In this document: in pieces, positions 1 to 9,131 of the stretch | Numbering within the stretch: the stretch's first letter is position 1 | How the letters are laid out: every line of letters begins with the position of its first letter | Source of the DNA: Bacteroidota bacterium | GTDB lineage: Bacteria > Bacteroidota > Bacteroidia > Bacteroidales > UBA12077 | Direction: 5' to 3' | Assembly (NCBI GenBank): GCA_020444275.1 | Contig: JAHLLG010000001.1 | Coordinates: 186,001 to 250,000 of the forward strand | DNA: 64,000 bases | Notes under the pieces: generated by a model | Told to the model about the DNA's origin: nothing | The model's input: only the letters and a program-made list of their open reading frames with translations | Databases searched by the model: none | Made by a program: the position numbers and the translations under genes

Positions 1-486
1 TGGTATGCAGGTCATGGTAAATTTATTAACGATATTGGTTATTGGGTTCCAATTGATGCTACTCGAGATGATGAGTTTACCTATTTTAATATTAGCACAC
101 TAAAAGCAGCATTACAATCTTATTCACAAACAGTAACGCATACATTAGTTATAACAGATGCTTGTGAATCCGGACCAACTTTCTATCAGGCAATGCGTTC
201 AGGATTAAAAGAAAGAGATTGTGGCGATTGGGAGGCAACGAAGTTTAAGTCATCACAGGTATTTTCATCGGCAGGATATGAATTAGCAGTGGATAATTCA
301 CAGTTTACTAAAACTTTTGCGAATACATTACGCAATAATCCAAATGCATGTTTACCTATCGAGAATGTTGTATCTAAAGTTACTGTTGCCGTGGCAAAGG
401 ATGGAATGCAGAAGCCACAGTTTGGTAAAATTGATGGATTAGAAGATGAAGGAGGAACATTTTTCTTTATATCGAAAGAGAGATAA
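1..486 (+). CDS. Caspase-like (peptidase C14 family) protein, 5' truncated by window edge
   Basis: The reading frame is open from base 1 to the TAA at 484-486, so only the C-terminal part (about 161 residues) is present. It begins WYAGHG, the catalytic-His block of caspase/metacaspase-like C14 peptidases. The catalytic-Cys block DACESG follows, with Cys at bases 163-165. Spacing and order (His then Cys about 50 residues later) fit the family. Bacterial members are cysteine proteases, often in signalling, cell-death or secreted contexts; the N-terminal half that would show a signal peptide or fused domain lies outside the window. The SpoIIE-type phosphatase starts 15 bases downstream, so the two are probably co-transcribed. 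Family call firm, role unknown. Confidence 0.85.
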   Translation, partial: WYAGHGKFINDIGYWVPIDATRDDEFTYFNISTLKAALQSYSQTVTHTLVITDACESGPTFYQAMRSGLKERDCGDWEATKFKSSQVFSSAGYELAVDNSQFTKTFANTLRNNPNACLPIENVVSKVTVAVAKDGMQKPQFGKIDGLEDEGGTFFFISKER

Positions 487-501
487 CAAAAAATATAACA
501 T

Positions 502-3500
502 ATGATATTTTTAAATAATCCGAAAACTAAAAAAGTTATTCGCACTATACTGCGAATAACTTTTTTTTATGCAGTAATTCTGCTTAGCACATCTGATTTA
601 TTAGCTCAATCTTTCTATTTCGACTATTACAGTGTAAAAGAGGGACTACCACAATCCAAGGTATACGATGTAGTTCAGGATAATAGTGGGTATTTATGGT
701 TAGCCACCGAAAGTGGTATTTCACGATTTGATGGCGAAAATTTTATAACATATAACTCTGAAAGAGGTTTGGCAGAGGGTGGTATAAAAGCATTATTAAA
801 AGACAAAAAAGGAATTATATGGATGGGGCACGTATCGGGAGGTATTACCATGTACCATGATGATCAGTTCTCAGTACATCCGTTAAGCCAGTTTGTTGGA
901 GCTGAAATAACATCCCTTATTATGGATGAGGATACTGTACTTTGGGTTGCAACATATGGCGATGGTTTATTTAGAATTGATAATCCTTATGAGTTAAATC
1001 CTGAAAATATAAAATATGAGCAGTATAAAGGGAAGAGATTAAGCGATAGAGTAATATCAGGTACGGTAACAAACGAAGGTGAAGTATTTTTTATAACCGA
1101 TGCAGGAATAAAAATATTTAATAAAAATGAGAATTCTTTCGAAGGATTTGCTCCCGAAGGATTAGTTACCTATTTTGCTTTTACATCGATGCTTGAAGAT
1201 TCCAAAGGTGATATTTGGTTGGGAACATATCATGGAGGACTATACAGATATCTTAAAAAACAAAAGAAATTCAAGATTTATGATGCACGTGATGGTTTAG
1301 CCAACAACTGGATTAGCACAATATCTGAAGATTCTAAAGGTAATGTTTGGGTAGGAACATGGGGTGGAGGAATCACTAAGTTTTCAGGTAATAATTACAA
1401 AACCTATGACAACACCAATGGTTTGGTTGATTTGAAAATTAGAAGGGTTATTGAAGATATTGAAGGAAATATTCTTATAGCTACAAATGATCATGGTTTA
1501 GCAATATTTAAGGGTGAGCAATTTACAACTTATGGAGAAGAAGATGGGTTAGTTGATCAGCAGATATGGGCTATTGCAGAAGATAAAGGAGGCAAGTTCT
1601 GGTTTGGAACAAATGATGGAGTTTCCGTGCTCAATTTTGATGCTGGAAGAAGAGGAATCCGTTCAGCTCATTTTAATCAGGAATCGAATGCGATTGGTAA
1701 TCAAATTATGTTTTTGAAAGTTGATAAAAATGATAATATATGGATCGGTTCTGCAAATAATGGATTAAATATGTATAATTATAAAACAGGACGATTCACA
1801 TTTAATCCGGTAATAAATCGATATATCCCGAATCAGGCTGTAACGGCACTTGATATTGATTCTCGTAATTTACTATATGCAGGTACTCAGTCGGGATTAA
1901 TATATTACGATATTAACCAGGATAAAAGCCAGTTTTTAACTCAAATTCATGGATTAAATAGTTCGGATATTTCTGTGGTTTATGCTGATTCCAAAGATCG
2001 TATTTGGGTAGGACTAAATAACGGTAAGGGTCTCAATTTGATTCAGGAAGATAGTATTGGTAAAATAGAGCTAGAAGGATTAATTACACCCAAATCAATT
2101 GTAGAGGATTTGGAAGGAAATATCTGGATTGGAACACAAACCAAAGGAATATTAGTTGTAAGAGACAAGGTTGTTGTAAAAACAATTACTGAAAAAGATG
2201 GCCTATTATCAAATCTGATTAATCAACTTAATGTTGATGACAATAACAATGTTTTTATTGGAACCAGTCGTGGTTTAAATAAAATTGATAAGCAAGGCAG
2301 AATACATGTGTATACTGAAAAAAGTGGCTTTACAGGAATTGAGGCTAAGGATAATGCAACATATAAAGATGACAATGGACATTTATGGTTTGGAACTATT
2401 AAAGGTGCCATAAAATATCAACCGGAGTTGGATCAATATGAAGCACCAGAGCCTTTAACTCATATTGCTAAAATGCAAGTTAACAGAGAAGACTATGAGA
2501 TGGTTCCAAATCAGAAGTTAAATTATTTGCAAAATGATATAATTTTTGAATATAACACGGTGAGTTTAAGAAATCCCGATGCTGTTGAGTATAAAATTAT
2601 GCTGGAACCGGCAGATAAAGACTGGCGTCCGATTACGAAGCAAACCTCAGTTAATTATTCATCTTTACAGCCAGAAAAATATACGTTTAAAGTAAAGGCA
2701 AGAAATGGTGCAGGAATATGGAATACAGAACCTGTAACTTATACGTTTACTATTCGTCCGCCTTTTTATAAAACCTGGTGGTTTATATTATCTGTTATTG
2801 CTTTAGGCATCGTTGGAATTATTTCTTATATAAAGATCCGTGAGCGCAACTTAATTAGAGAGAAAAAAATACTAGAAGAAAAGGTTGAAGAGCGCACAGC
2901 AGAGGTGGTTCAGAAAAGTATTGAATTGGAGAAAAAGAATAAAGATATTACAGATAGTATTCGATACGCTAAAAGAATTCAAACAGCAGTGTTGCCTCCT
3001 GAGGTTCCATTCGATGATACCTTTATTTTCTTCAGACCAAAGGATATCGTGAGTGGTGATTTTTACTGGCTTGAACAAATTGAAAATAAAGAGATGATTG
3101 CCGCGGTTGATTGTACAGGTCATGGAGTACCTGGAGCATTCCTTTCAATTCTGGGGCATAGTATGCTAACTAAGATTGTTCGTGAATATGGTATTTTGGA
3201 ACCTGCTAAGATATTAGATCAGCTTGACCTGGAAATTATAAATGCTCTGCATCAGAAAAATGTTGAAGGTGAACGGGTAGTTAACGATGGTATGGATCTG
3301 GCTTTAATTTGTTATAATAAGGATACTCAGATCCTGGAATATGCGGGAGGATATAATCCTTTAATTATGATTCGTAACGGCGAGCTGGAAGAAATTAAAG
3401 CAGATCGTTTCCCAATTGGAATGACAAGTGTTCACGATTCCAAAAAGTTTACCAATAAGGAAATTAAGGTTCAGAAGGGTGATTCTTTCTACATTTTCTC

Positions 3501-3693
3501 CGATGGTTATGCTGATCAGTTTGGTGGCGAGGATGGACGGAAATTTCGAAAGAAAAATATGAAGGATTTATTACTGACCATTCAGGATATGCCTATGAAA
3601 GAGCAGGGAGCTAAGCTAGAGAAACATATTTTGGATTGGATGAAAGGTTATGAACAGATTGATGATATGGTATTTATTGGAAGAAGATTCTAA
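502..3693 (+). CDS. Two-component-type beta-propeller sensor with SpoIIE/PP2C serine phosphatase output
   Basis: This 1063-residue membrane receptor has an N-terminal signal/anchor (about residues 12-35). Roughly fourteen propeller repeats of the WLGT/WVGT...GL type follow (about 55-650), then a Y_Y_Y immunoglobulin-like domain (about 690-755), a membrane segment (about 760-785, TWWFILSVIALGIVG), a coiled coil (790-835) and a C-terminal PP2C-like SpoIIE domain. Metal-binding acidic residues are visible in SGDFYW, AAVDCTGHG and FSDGYADQ. The propeller is predicted periplasmic and ligand-sensing; the cytoplasmic phosphatase would dephosphorylate a serine/threonine phosphoprotein. There is no histidine kinase domain, unlike the hybrid sensors with the same propeller. 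SiaB/SiaC homologues at 17-18.5 kb are plausible partners, by analogy with SiaA; that link is inference. Confidence 0.9.
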   Translation: MIFLNNPKTKKVIRTILRITFFYAVILLSTSDLLAQSFYFDYYSVKEGLPQSKVYDVVQDNSGYLWLATESGISRFDGENFITYNSERGLAEGGIKALLKDKKGIIWMGHVSGGITMYHDDQFSVHPLSQFVGAEITSLIMDEDTVLWVATYGDGLFRIDNPYELNPENIKYEQYKGKRLSDRVISGTVTNEGEVFFITDAGIKIFNKNENSFEGFAPEGLVTYFAFTSMLEDSKGDIWLGTYHGGLYRYLKKQKKFKIYDARDGLANNWISTISEDSKGNVWVGTWGGGITKFSGNNYKTYDNTNGLVDLKIRRVIEDIEGNILIATNDHGLAIFKGEQFTTYGEEDGLVDQQIWAIAEDKGGKFWFGTNDGVSVLNFDAGRRGIRSAHFNQESNAIGNQIMFLKVDKNDNIWIGSANNGLNMYNYKTGRFTFNPVINRYIPNQAVTALDIDSRNLLYAGTQSGLIYYDINQDKSQFLTQIHGLNSSDISVVYADSKDRIWVGLNNGKGLNLIQEDSIGKIELEGLITPKSIVEDLEGNIWIGTQTKGILVVRDKVVVKTITEKDGLLSNLINQLNVDDNNNVFIGTSRGLNKIDKQGRIHVYTEKSGFTGIEAKDNATYKDDNGHLWFGTIKGAIKYQPELDQYEAPEPLTHIAKMQVNREDYEMVPNQKLNYLQNDIIFEYNTVSLRNPDAVEYKIMLEPADKDWRPITKQTSVNYSSLQPEKYTFKVKARNGAGIWNTEPVTYTFTIRPPFYKTWWFILSVIALGIVGIISYIKIRERNLIREKKILEEKVEERTAEVVQKSIELEKKNKDITDSIRYAKRIQTAVLPPEVPFDDTFIFFRPKDIVSGDFYWLEQIENKEMIAAVDCTGHGVPGAFLSILGHSMLTKIVREYGILEPAKILDQLDLEIINALHQKNVEGERVVNDGMDLALICYNKDTQILEYAGGYNPLIMIRNGELEEIKADRFPIGMTSVHDSKKFTNKEIKVQKGDSFYIFSDGYADQFGGEDGRKFRKKNMKDLLLTIQDMPMKEQGAKLEKHILDWMKGYEQIDDMVFIGRRF

Positions 3694-3701
3694 AAAACAA
3701 A

Positions 3702-3730
3702 ACCTTACAGGTTTTTAAAACCTGTAAGGT
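3702..3730. terminator. Bidirectional hairpin terminator between convergent genes
   Basis: ACCTTACAGG and CCTGTAAGGT form a perfect 10-bp stem, extendable through a T/A-rich loop. It sits between the phosphatase stop and the LOG-family stop on the other strand, so it can end both transcripts. Confidence 0.8.
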
Positions 3731-3737
3731 ATATATT

Positions 3738-4319
3738 TTATACCGCAGCTATATTAATAGCATTTTCATCCCATGTTGGTGAGTCGTTAATTCCTTGAAT
3801 TAAATCATCGGGATGATCAATGGATGTCCAAATGCCGCGATGTTCATCTCGTAAGAACTTTTCTTCAATCATCTTATCAAAGAGTTCGAATAATCCATCG
3901 TAAAAACCATCAGTATTAATAAAAACGATAGGTTTTGTAAATTTACCCAATCGTTTTAATGTAAATACTTCCATGGCTTCTTCCAGTGTTCCTGATCCGC
4001 CGGGAAGGATAACGACAGCATCTACATCTTCTATTAGTTTTTTCTTTCTTTCGTGCATATCGGCAACTTGAATTAGCTGATCGATACGTTTGTGTCCCCA
4101 CTCAACATCCATCATAAATTGAGGAATTATTCCTATAATAGTTCCCTTTTCCTGTAAAACAGTATCGGCTAGTTTACCCATTAAACCCACCGCTCCGCCT
4201 CCATAAACTGTGGTAATATTATTTTGAACTAGAACATGAGCTAATTCTTCGGCTACTTTAAAATATTTGTGATCTACTTTATGGCTTGAAGCACAAAACA
4301 CACTTACTTTTGAAATCAT
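3738..4319 (-). CDS. LOG family protein (TIGR00730 Rossmann fold, nucleoside-monophosphate phosphoribohydrolase)
   Basis: This 193-residue cytosolic enzyme has the two signature blocks of LOG/lysine-decarboxylase-like proteins: YGGGAVGLMG near residue 40 and PGGSGTLEE near residue 107. Known members hydrolyse the N-glycosidic bond of nucleoside 5'-monophosphates (cytokinin riboside monophosphates in plants, AMP in some bacteria). The catalytic Arg/Glu region is present (ERKKKL and the GT-x-E of the second block), and length matches the short bacterial class. The older label lysine decarboxylase is misleading for this family. The gene stands alone on the minus strand and converges on the phosphatase. 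The in vivo substrate cannot be told from sequence. Confidence 0.9.
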   Translation of the reverse strand: MISKVSVFCASSHKVDHKYFKVAEELAHVLVQNNITTVYGGGAVGLMGKLADTVLQEKGTIIGIIPQFMMDVEWGHKRIDQLIQVADMHERKKKLIEDVDAVVILPGGSGTLEEAMEVFTLKRLGKFTKPIVFINTDGFYDGLFELFDKMIEEKFLRDEHRGIWTSIDHPDDLIQGINDSPTWDENAINIAAV

Positions 4320-4364
4320 AGTTACTTTATTTGATGATAAAGGTAAAAAAAGTATAAAAACAAA

Positions 4365-4394
4365 AAAGCCTTTCTCCTAATGAAGAAAGGCTTT
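4365..4394 (-). terminator. rpsT intrinsic terminator
   Basis: An 11-bp perfect stem (4365-4375 with 4384-4394, arms AAAGCCTTTCT and AGAAAGGCTTT) has an 8-base loop. Read on the minus strand it is followed by a run of T, directly after the rpsT stop. Confidence 0.85.
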
Positions 4395-4414
4395 GATTTG
4401 TATCTAAAGTTTTT

Positions 4415-4666
4415 TTATAACTTATTTACGTGTAAAGTTAAGCTAGACTTTAAATTAGCTGCTTTCTTAGCATGTATAATGTTCTTCTTTGCTAATTTAT
4501 CAAGCATTGAAGAAACTTTTGGTAACAACGCAGTTGCTTCAGCTTTATCTGTAGTATCACGTAAAATTTTAATCGCATTACGAGTAGTTCTTGCATAATA
4601 CTTATTGTGAAGTCTTAACTTCTCACTCTGTCTTGCTCTTTTCTCTGCTGACTTATGGTTTGCCAT
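4415..4666 (-). CDS. rpsT: 30S ribosomal protein S20
   Basis: This 83-residue basic protein starts [14 protein letters not shown], the typical S20 N-terminus, and keeps the helical S20 core rich in Lys, Arg and Ala. S20 is a primary 16S rRNA-binding protein of the small subunit. The gene lies 30 bases downstream of tRNA-Glu on the same strand. It shares that gene's promoter and has its own terminator, so tRNA-Glu and rpsT probably form one transcript that is processed. No later methionine gives a better start. The identification is secure. Confidence 0.98.
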   Translation of the reverse strand: MANHKSAEKRARQSEKLRLHNKYYARTTRNAIKILRDTTDKAEATALLPKVSSMLDKLAKKNIIHAKKAANLKSSLTLHVNKL

Positions 4667-4696
4667 AATTTCTCCGTTAACTTATTAAAAAATTTG

Positions 4697-4768
4697 TAGT
4701 CCGTAGGGGAATCGAACCCCTGTTACCAGGATGAAAACCTGGCGTCCTAACCCCTAGACGAACGGACC
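4697..4768 (-). tRNA. tRNA-Glu (anticodon TTC)
   Basis: The minus strand folds into a full cloverleaf: acceptor GGTCCGT with ACGGACT (one G-U at the end), anticodon stem CCAGG/CCTGG with loop TTTTCAT (anticodon TTC), and T arm GGGGTTCGATTCCCC. CCA is not encoded. It stands immediately upstream of rpsT under a perfect Bacteroidota promoter. Confidence 0.97.
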
Positions 4769-4795
4769 ATTATTCAAGTCTGAAACTTGGTGGTG

Positions 4796-4826
4796 CAAAA
4801 GTAAATGATTTTTTTATTCCTGCAAA
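4796..4826 (-). promoter_or_regulatory. Promoter of tRNA-Glu/rpsT
   Basis: On the minus strand there is TTTG (4826-4823), 19 bases, then TACTTTTG (4803-4796). This exactly matches the primary-sigma promoter of Bacteroidota (TTTG, N19-21, TAnnTTTG). The tRNA 5' end is 28 bases downstream of the -7 box. Confidence 0.85.
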
Positions 4827-4955
4827 TATTTTTTTAAAATTTTTATTTTTTTTCAAAAAAAACTTTAAAAAATTGCTCAAATCACTGCACTTACTGACTA
4901 TCAAATTAAAGACCGCACCAAAAATTGAACTGCGAAGAAAGTGTTTTTTTTCGAA

Positions 4956-6053
4956 TTATTCAATTTTTAAATCAATAAATTTCGAATTCATTAATCGGGC
5001 CGTTGCCATATAATTGGGTTTAAAGCACACTTTTTTACCTACCATGTATTTTTGCTTCAACTGTTTATTAATATTTCTTCCAATATCATAAACAGTCATA
5101 TCTGAAGTTGTTCCAATAAACTTAACATTTTCATCTGTTGGTTTAATATCTTCAACATCTACATCCAGTATCCCAAAATCAAGTATCGCTCGATATGTTT
5201 TGAAAATATCTTCTTCATTTTTATTTTCTGAGGTATGTCCAATACTCGCATCGGAAATTACTCCATCAGGTACATTACTCTTTTCTTCCAGTTCAATAAC
5301 ATTTGCATTGAAACGGAAAGTATCTGTAGATAATCGTTGAAATCGTTTATTATCCAAAGGACTGGTGCCAAAAAAAGCAGATTCTCCAATTCTAAAGTGA
5401 TTTATTGCTTTAGGCACTAGCTTTTTTGTAATTAAAGGAAGTGTTATTGAACTACCACCAGATATTAAAGGGATTTTTTTATTGAACATTTGTTCTAATA
5501 ATTGTTTGAAAAGCCCAAGTTGCAACAGTTTATCGTAAGTTGGTTCAATGCCATACATGCAACCCAGATTTGAACCTATTCCAACAATTTCGATATTTGG
5601 TAATTCAAACACTTTTTTATAAAACTCTACTATGTTCTCTCGAACAACTCCTTCACGCAATTCGCCAAGCTCTATAAATATTATAATTTTATGAATCTTT
5701 TTTTGTTTAACAGCTTCTCTGCTTAATGCTTCAATAGTTCTGAATGAAGTATTAACCGATATGTCGGCATACTGGACAATACTCTTAACTAATCCTTGTG
5801 CAGGAGGTTTTATATAAATGGTTACCAGTTCAGGATTCAGTTTTTTTATTGTTTTAAGGCTAGATAAACGACTGTCGCCAATAGAATGAAGTCGCTCTAC
5901 AATGTCTTCACGTAAAATCTTTTTTAAGAAACTAAGATCTCCCGATAAAACTTTACTCACTAAACTCCATTGGATGTCATGTTTTTTTAGAAAACTATCA
6001 AGCTTTTCTATATTTCGTATTATATGATCTGTTTTAACTACTAGTTCGGCCAT
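4956..6053 (-). CDS. PLP-dependent amino-acid racemase of the alanine/ornithine racemase family
   Basis: This 365-residue protein matches the alanine-racemase N-terminal TIM-barrel fold. Lys34 in SLVSKVLSG is the expected Schiff-base lysine for pyridoxal phosphate. A Gly/Ser-rich phosphate-binding stretch (ISGGSSITLP) and HFRIGESAFFG follow in the usual order. It most resembles the one-chain ornithine/alanine racemase-like enzymes rather than canonical Alr, which carries a longer C-terminal beta domain. The substrate is therefore open (ornithine, lysine or another amino acid). The gene is followed by an AT-rich gap and the tRNA-Glu promoter. It is monocistronic, because a terminator lies between it and the acetyltransferase gene upstream. 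Confidence 0.8.
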   Translation of the reverse strand: MAELVVKTDHIIRNIEKLDSFLKKHDIQWSLVSKVLSGDLSFLKKILREDIVERLHSIGDSRLSSLKTIKKLNPELVTIYIKPPAQGLVKSIVQYADISVNTSFRTIEALSREAVKQKKIHKIIIFIELGELREGVVRENIVEFYKKVFELPNIEIVGIGSNLGCMYGIEPTYDKLLQLGLFKQLLEQMFNKKIPLISGGSSITLPLITKKLVPKAINHFRIGESAFFGTSPLDNKRFQRLSTDTFRFNANVIELEEKSNVPDGVISDASIGHTSENKNEEDIFKTYRAILDFGILDVDVEDIKPTDENVKFIGTTSDMTVYDIGRNINKQLKQKYMVGKKVCFKPNYMATARLMNSKFIDLKIE

Positions 6054-6073
6054 GTTTTTTTGTTAAAGTAAAA

Positions 6074-6119
6074 GGCTGCTTTTATAAAATACTATATGAT
6101 AGATTTATAAAATGCAGCC
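6074..6119 (-). terminator. Terminator of the GNAT gene
   Basis: A long stem (GGCTGC plus TTTTATAAA against TTTATAAAAT plus GCAGCC, one bulged base) has an AT-rich loop. On the minus strand it is followed by TTTTACTTT. It separates the acetyltransferase from the racemase gene. Confidence 0.7.
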
Positions 6120-6140
6120 ATAAAATATTATAAGTAATTT

Positions 6141-6584
6141 TTATTTTTTTAGTCTCATCTCAGCGTATTTCGTTGTCATACCAAGACGTTCGTATAATCT
6201 TTTTGCAGGATTATCATATTCAACATGTAATTTAATATCTCCTTTAGCGAGTTCAAATGATTTTTTAATAATTTGGGCGCCAATTCCTTTACCTCTTAAA
6301 CTAGCATCAACAGCAACATATACCAAGATATTATCTGGAATATAACCACTCATTCCGGTTTTATTCATTACTAATCCACCAACTAGTTTCCCATCATAAA
6401 AACCTGCCAGCAGGAAACCTCCTTTGCCTTCAATAGTTGAAAACGCGTAATCTATAGATAGTTCAATCTGATCTTTGGGATCGCCAAACCGATCGAGATG
6501 AGTATGTAAAAAATCAATAAATTCTTCTTTTGTTAATTCTGGTTTAAAATCTTCGAGTTTATAAATCTCCTTGATTTCTAGCAT
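6141..6584 (-). CDS. GNAT family N-acetyltransferase
   Basis: This 147-residue single-domain protein has the GNAT acetyl-CoA motif A as VDASLRGKGIGAQIIKK (R/Q-x-x-G-x-G/A), preceded by the beta-strand DNILVYVAVD. The C-terminal NPAKRLYERLGM is the usual motif B. Such enzymes transfer an acetyl group from acetyl-CoA to an amine on a small molecule, peptide or protein; nothing in the sequence fixes the acceptor. It is transcribed alone on the minus strand from a -7 box about 115 bases upstream. Family call firm, substrate unknown. Confidence 0.85.
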   Translation of the reverse strand: MLEIKEIYKLEDFKPELTKEEFIDFLHTHLDRFGDPKDQIELSIDYAFSTIEGKGGFLLAGFYDGKLVGGLVMNKTGMSGYIPDNILVYVAVDASLRGKGIGAQIIKKSFELAKGDIKLHVEYDNPAKRLYERLGMTTKYAEMRLKK

Positions 6585-6698
6585 AATAATTTTAGTTTTT
6601 GATTAATATTTAGATTAAATAAATAATTATTAAGATAATAAAAACGTAACGCTTTTATTCAATTTGATATGATAATTCGACTGTAAAATGCTGATTTT

Positions 6699-6706
6699 CA
6701 AAGATA
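6699..6706 (-). promoter_or_regulatory. Candidate promoter -7 box for the GNAT gene
   Basis: The minus strand reads TATCTTTG, a match to TAnnTTTG, 115 bases before the GNAT start and downstream of mpl. No clear -33 element is visible. Confidence 0.45.
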
Positions 6707-6750
6707 CAAAAAAATGATTAAAATAAAAAATTGGGTTTAATCTTAACGAT

Positions 6751-8109
6751 TTATTGAATTAAATGGTTTGAAAATTTTTCTAAGTCTATTCCCGAAAAAT
6801 TTCCGCTACTCATGAGTAATAGGTTGTGATTCATGAGATTTGTGTGTGTTAGATAATCTGTTAATTCTTTTTGATCTGTATAAACCACAAGGTTCTCTTT
6901 ATTAAATGCATTTTTAACCTGATCTGGTGTAATAGCATCCAGTTTTTTGTGTTTAATTACTTCCGGATTGTAATAAACAATCGCAATATCTGCACTTTCC
7001 ATGGTGCCCTTGTATTCTTTTAAAAAGCTTGCATTTAAGCTGCTAAAAGTATGTAACTCCATTATAGCAATTAGTTTTCTTTGCTGATATTGATCTTTAA
7101 CTGCTTTAACAGTGGCTTGCAATTTTGAAGGAGAATGAGCAAAGTCTCTAAAAATTGCGGTATTATCATTTTTAGCCAATACTTCTAGGCGTTTTGCTGC
7201 CCCTTTGAATTCGGAAATAGCTTTATAAAAACCTTCATCGCTAATGCCTATTTTATTACACACCAATTTAGCTCCACTGATGTTTTGAAGGTTATGTTCA
7301 CCAAAAACTTTAATTGGTATTTCTTTATCCAGGTCGATTAAAAAGGTTTGGTTATTATGTTTTGTGTAGGCATGTGCTGTGTAACTAATCTTTTCAATGT
7401 GTGCTGATGTTGTTTTTACAATATCGAGCAGATTCTCATCATGCTTGTAATAGAAGAGGCAACCTTCTTTTTCAATCTTCTCAACAAATATCTTGAATTG
7501 CTCTTTATACTTTTCGAAAGTTGGAAATACATTAATATGGTCCCAGGCTATACCGCTTATTAATGCAATATCTGGTTGGTATAAATGAAATTTTGGTCGG
7601 GGATCAATGGGAGACGATAAATATTCGTCGCCTTCGAAAACGGCGATTGGAGCATCTTCAGTTAAACTTACCATGGTTTCAAAACCTTCAATCTGTGCAC
7701 CTACCATGTAATCAAATTTCTTTTCATGAAAATTAAGCACGTGCATGATCATGGAAGTTATGGTAGTTTTTCCATGGCTTCCTCCGATTACAATCCTGGT
7801 TTTGTCCTTTGTTTGTTCATACAGATATTCAGGGTAGGAATAGATTTTCAGGTTGAGTTCTTTTGCTTTCTGAAGTTCAGGATTATCATTGCGTGCATGC
7901 ATGCCCAGAATAACAGCATCTAAGTCAGAGGTTATCATATTGGGATTCCATCCACTGTATTTAGGCAGGATTCCATATTTATCCAGACGTGAGCGCGATG
8001 GTTCAAATATTTCATCGTCGGAACCAGTTACCTGATAACCTTTTTTAGAGAGACTTATGGCTAAATTGTGCATTGCACTTCCACCAATGGCTATAAAATG
8101 AACTTTCAT
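6751..8109 (-). CDS. mpl: UDP-N-acetylmuramate:L-alanyl-gamma-D-glutamyl-meso-diaminopimelate ligase (Mpl-like)
   Basis: This 452-residue Mur-ligase family protein has an N-terminal Rossmann block FIAIGGSAMHNLA, the ATP P-loop GGSHGKTTIT near residue 110, the central DHINVFPTFEKYKEQF stretch, and a C-terminal domain with DFAHSPSKL. Mpl recycles cell-wall tripeptide by attaching it to UDP-MurNAc in the cytosol. Length and the GGSAMHN signature fit Mpl rather than MurC (which has GIGGIGM). MurC-like activity cannot be excluded without an alignment. It is divergently transcribed from the metallo-hydrolase gene across a 63-base gap. Confidence 0.85.
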   Translation of the reverse strand: MKVHFIAIGGSAMHNLAISLSKKGYQVTGSDDEIFEPSRSRLDKYGILPKYSGWNPNMITSDLDAVILGMHARNDNPELQKAKELNLKIYSYPEYLYEQTKDKTRIVIGGSHGKTTITSMIMHVLNFHEKKFDYMVGAQIEGFETMVSLTEDAPIAVFEGDEYLSSPIDPRPKFHLYQPDIALISGIAWDHINVFPTFEKYKEQFKIFVEKIEKEGCLFYYKHDENLLDIVKTTSAHIEKISYTAHAYTKHNNQTFLIDLDKEIPIKVFGEHNLQNISGAKLVCNKIGISDEGFYKAISEFKGAAKRLEVLAKNDNTAIFRDFAHSPSKLQATVKAVKDQYQQRKLIAIMELHTFSSLNASFLKEYKGTMESADIAIVYYNPEVIKHKKLDAITPDQVKNAFNKENLVVYTDQKELTDYLTHTNLMNHNLLLMSSGNFSGIDLEKFSNHLIQ

Positions 8110-8113
8110 TTTC

Positions 8114-8121
8114 TATATTTG
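8114..8121 (+). promoter_or_regulatory. Candidate promoter -7 box for the metallo-hydrolase gene
   Basis: TATATTTG matches TAnnTTTG and lies 51 bases before the ATG at 8173, in the short gap between divergent genes. The -33 element is not obvious. Confidence 0.5.
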
Positions 8122-8172
8122 TATTTTACAATGTGAAGATAATACAGAATTAGAAATTAAAAAATTGAAATC

Positions 8173-9009
8173 ATGAAACTATATCCGATTCATATTACAA
8201 ATTTTAAAATTGATGGCGGTGCAATGTTTGGCGTTGTGCCTAAAGCGTTGTGGCAAAAAAAATATCCTGCCGATGAAAATAACCTATGCAATTGGGCATT
8301 ACGATCTTTGCTTATTGATACAGGCGACAGAAGAATTCTTATCGACAATGGCTATGGAGATAAACAAGATGAGAAATTTTTTCGCCATGTGCATTTAAAT
8401 GGTGGTGATGGTTTGGATGGAGCACTTAAAAAGCATGGTTATACCTTTGATGATATTACAGATATGATTATTACTCATTTGCATACAGATCACTGTGGTG
8501 GCGGAGTTAAATATAACCAGGATAAAACAGGTTTTGAAATGGTATTTAAAAATGCAACATATTGGGTTAGTAAGCCACAATGGGAGTGGGCAATGAATCC
8601 GAATAAGCAGGAGGCAGCTGCATTTTTAGAAGAAAATCTTATCCCAATGCAGGAAAGCGGGCAATTAAAATTTGTTGAAAAAGATACCGAGCTTTACTCC
8701 GGAATTAAACTCCGATTATATAATGGTCACACAGTTGGACAAATTATTCCTTATATAAACACAGGCAAAGAAACCTTCGTTTTTATGGCCGATTTAATTC
8801 CTTCAACAGCTCATATACCATTAGTATGGAATATGGCTTATGATGTAAACCCCATGGATATGCTGAAAGAAAAGGAAGATTTTTTAAATGAAGCCGCAGA
8901 CAACAATTATACTTTATTTTTTCAGCACGATCTGTATAATGAATGTGTGTGGGTTCATAAGACGGAAAAAGGTGTTAGGGTAAAAGAGTCATTTGAACTT
9001 AAGAATTGA
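8173..9009 (+). CDS. MBL-fold metallo-hydrolase
   Basis: This 278-residue protein has the metallo-beta-lactamase zinc motif THLHTDHCGG near residue 100, preceded by LLIDTGDRRILIDNGYGD (the conserved Asp strand). Later His residues appear in YNGHTVGQ and FFQHD. It has no signal peptide, so it acts in the cytosol. The family includes lactonases, phosphodiesterases and other hydrolases; sequence alone does not choose between them. It resembles the lactonase/AttM-like branch by its length and the NGHTxGQ block, a weak hint only. It is expressed from the divergent intergenic region with mpl. Confidence 0.85.
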   Translation: MKLYPIHITNFKIDGGAMFGVVPKALWQKKYPADENNLCNWALRSLLIDTGDRRILIDNGYGDKQDEKFFRHVHLNGGDGLDGALKKHGYTFDDITDMIITHLHTDHCGGGVKYNQDKTGFEMVFKNATYWVSKPQWEWAMNPNKQEAAAFLEENLIPMQESGQLKFVEKDTELYSGIKLRLYNGHTVGQIIPYINTGKETFVFMADLIPSTAHIPLVWNMAYDVNPMDMLKEKEDFLNEAADNNYTLFFQHDLYNECVWVHKTEKGVRVKESFELKN

Positions 9010-9131
9010 TTAGACCTTCTGTTCACTGTATTGATATTTTGGCAAAAAATATAGCTATAAATTTTAATTCTATTTTTTAGGGAGTAAGTGGTACTTAAGT
9101 GTACTATTAAATATAACCAATAATTTACGAA

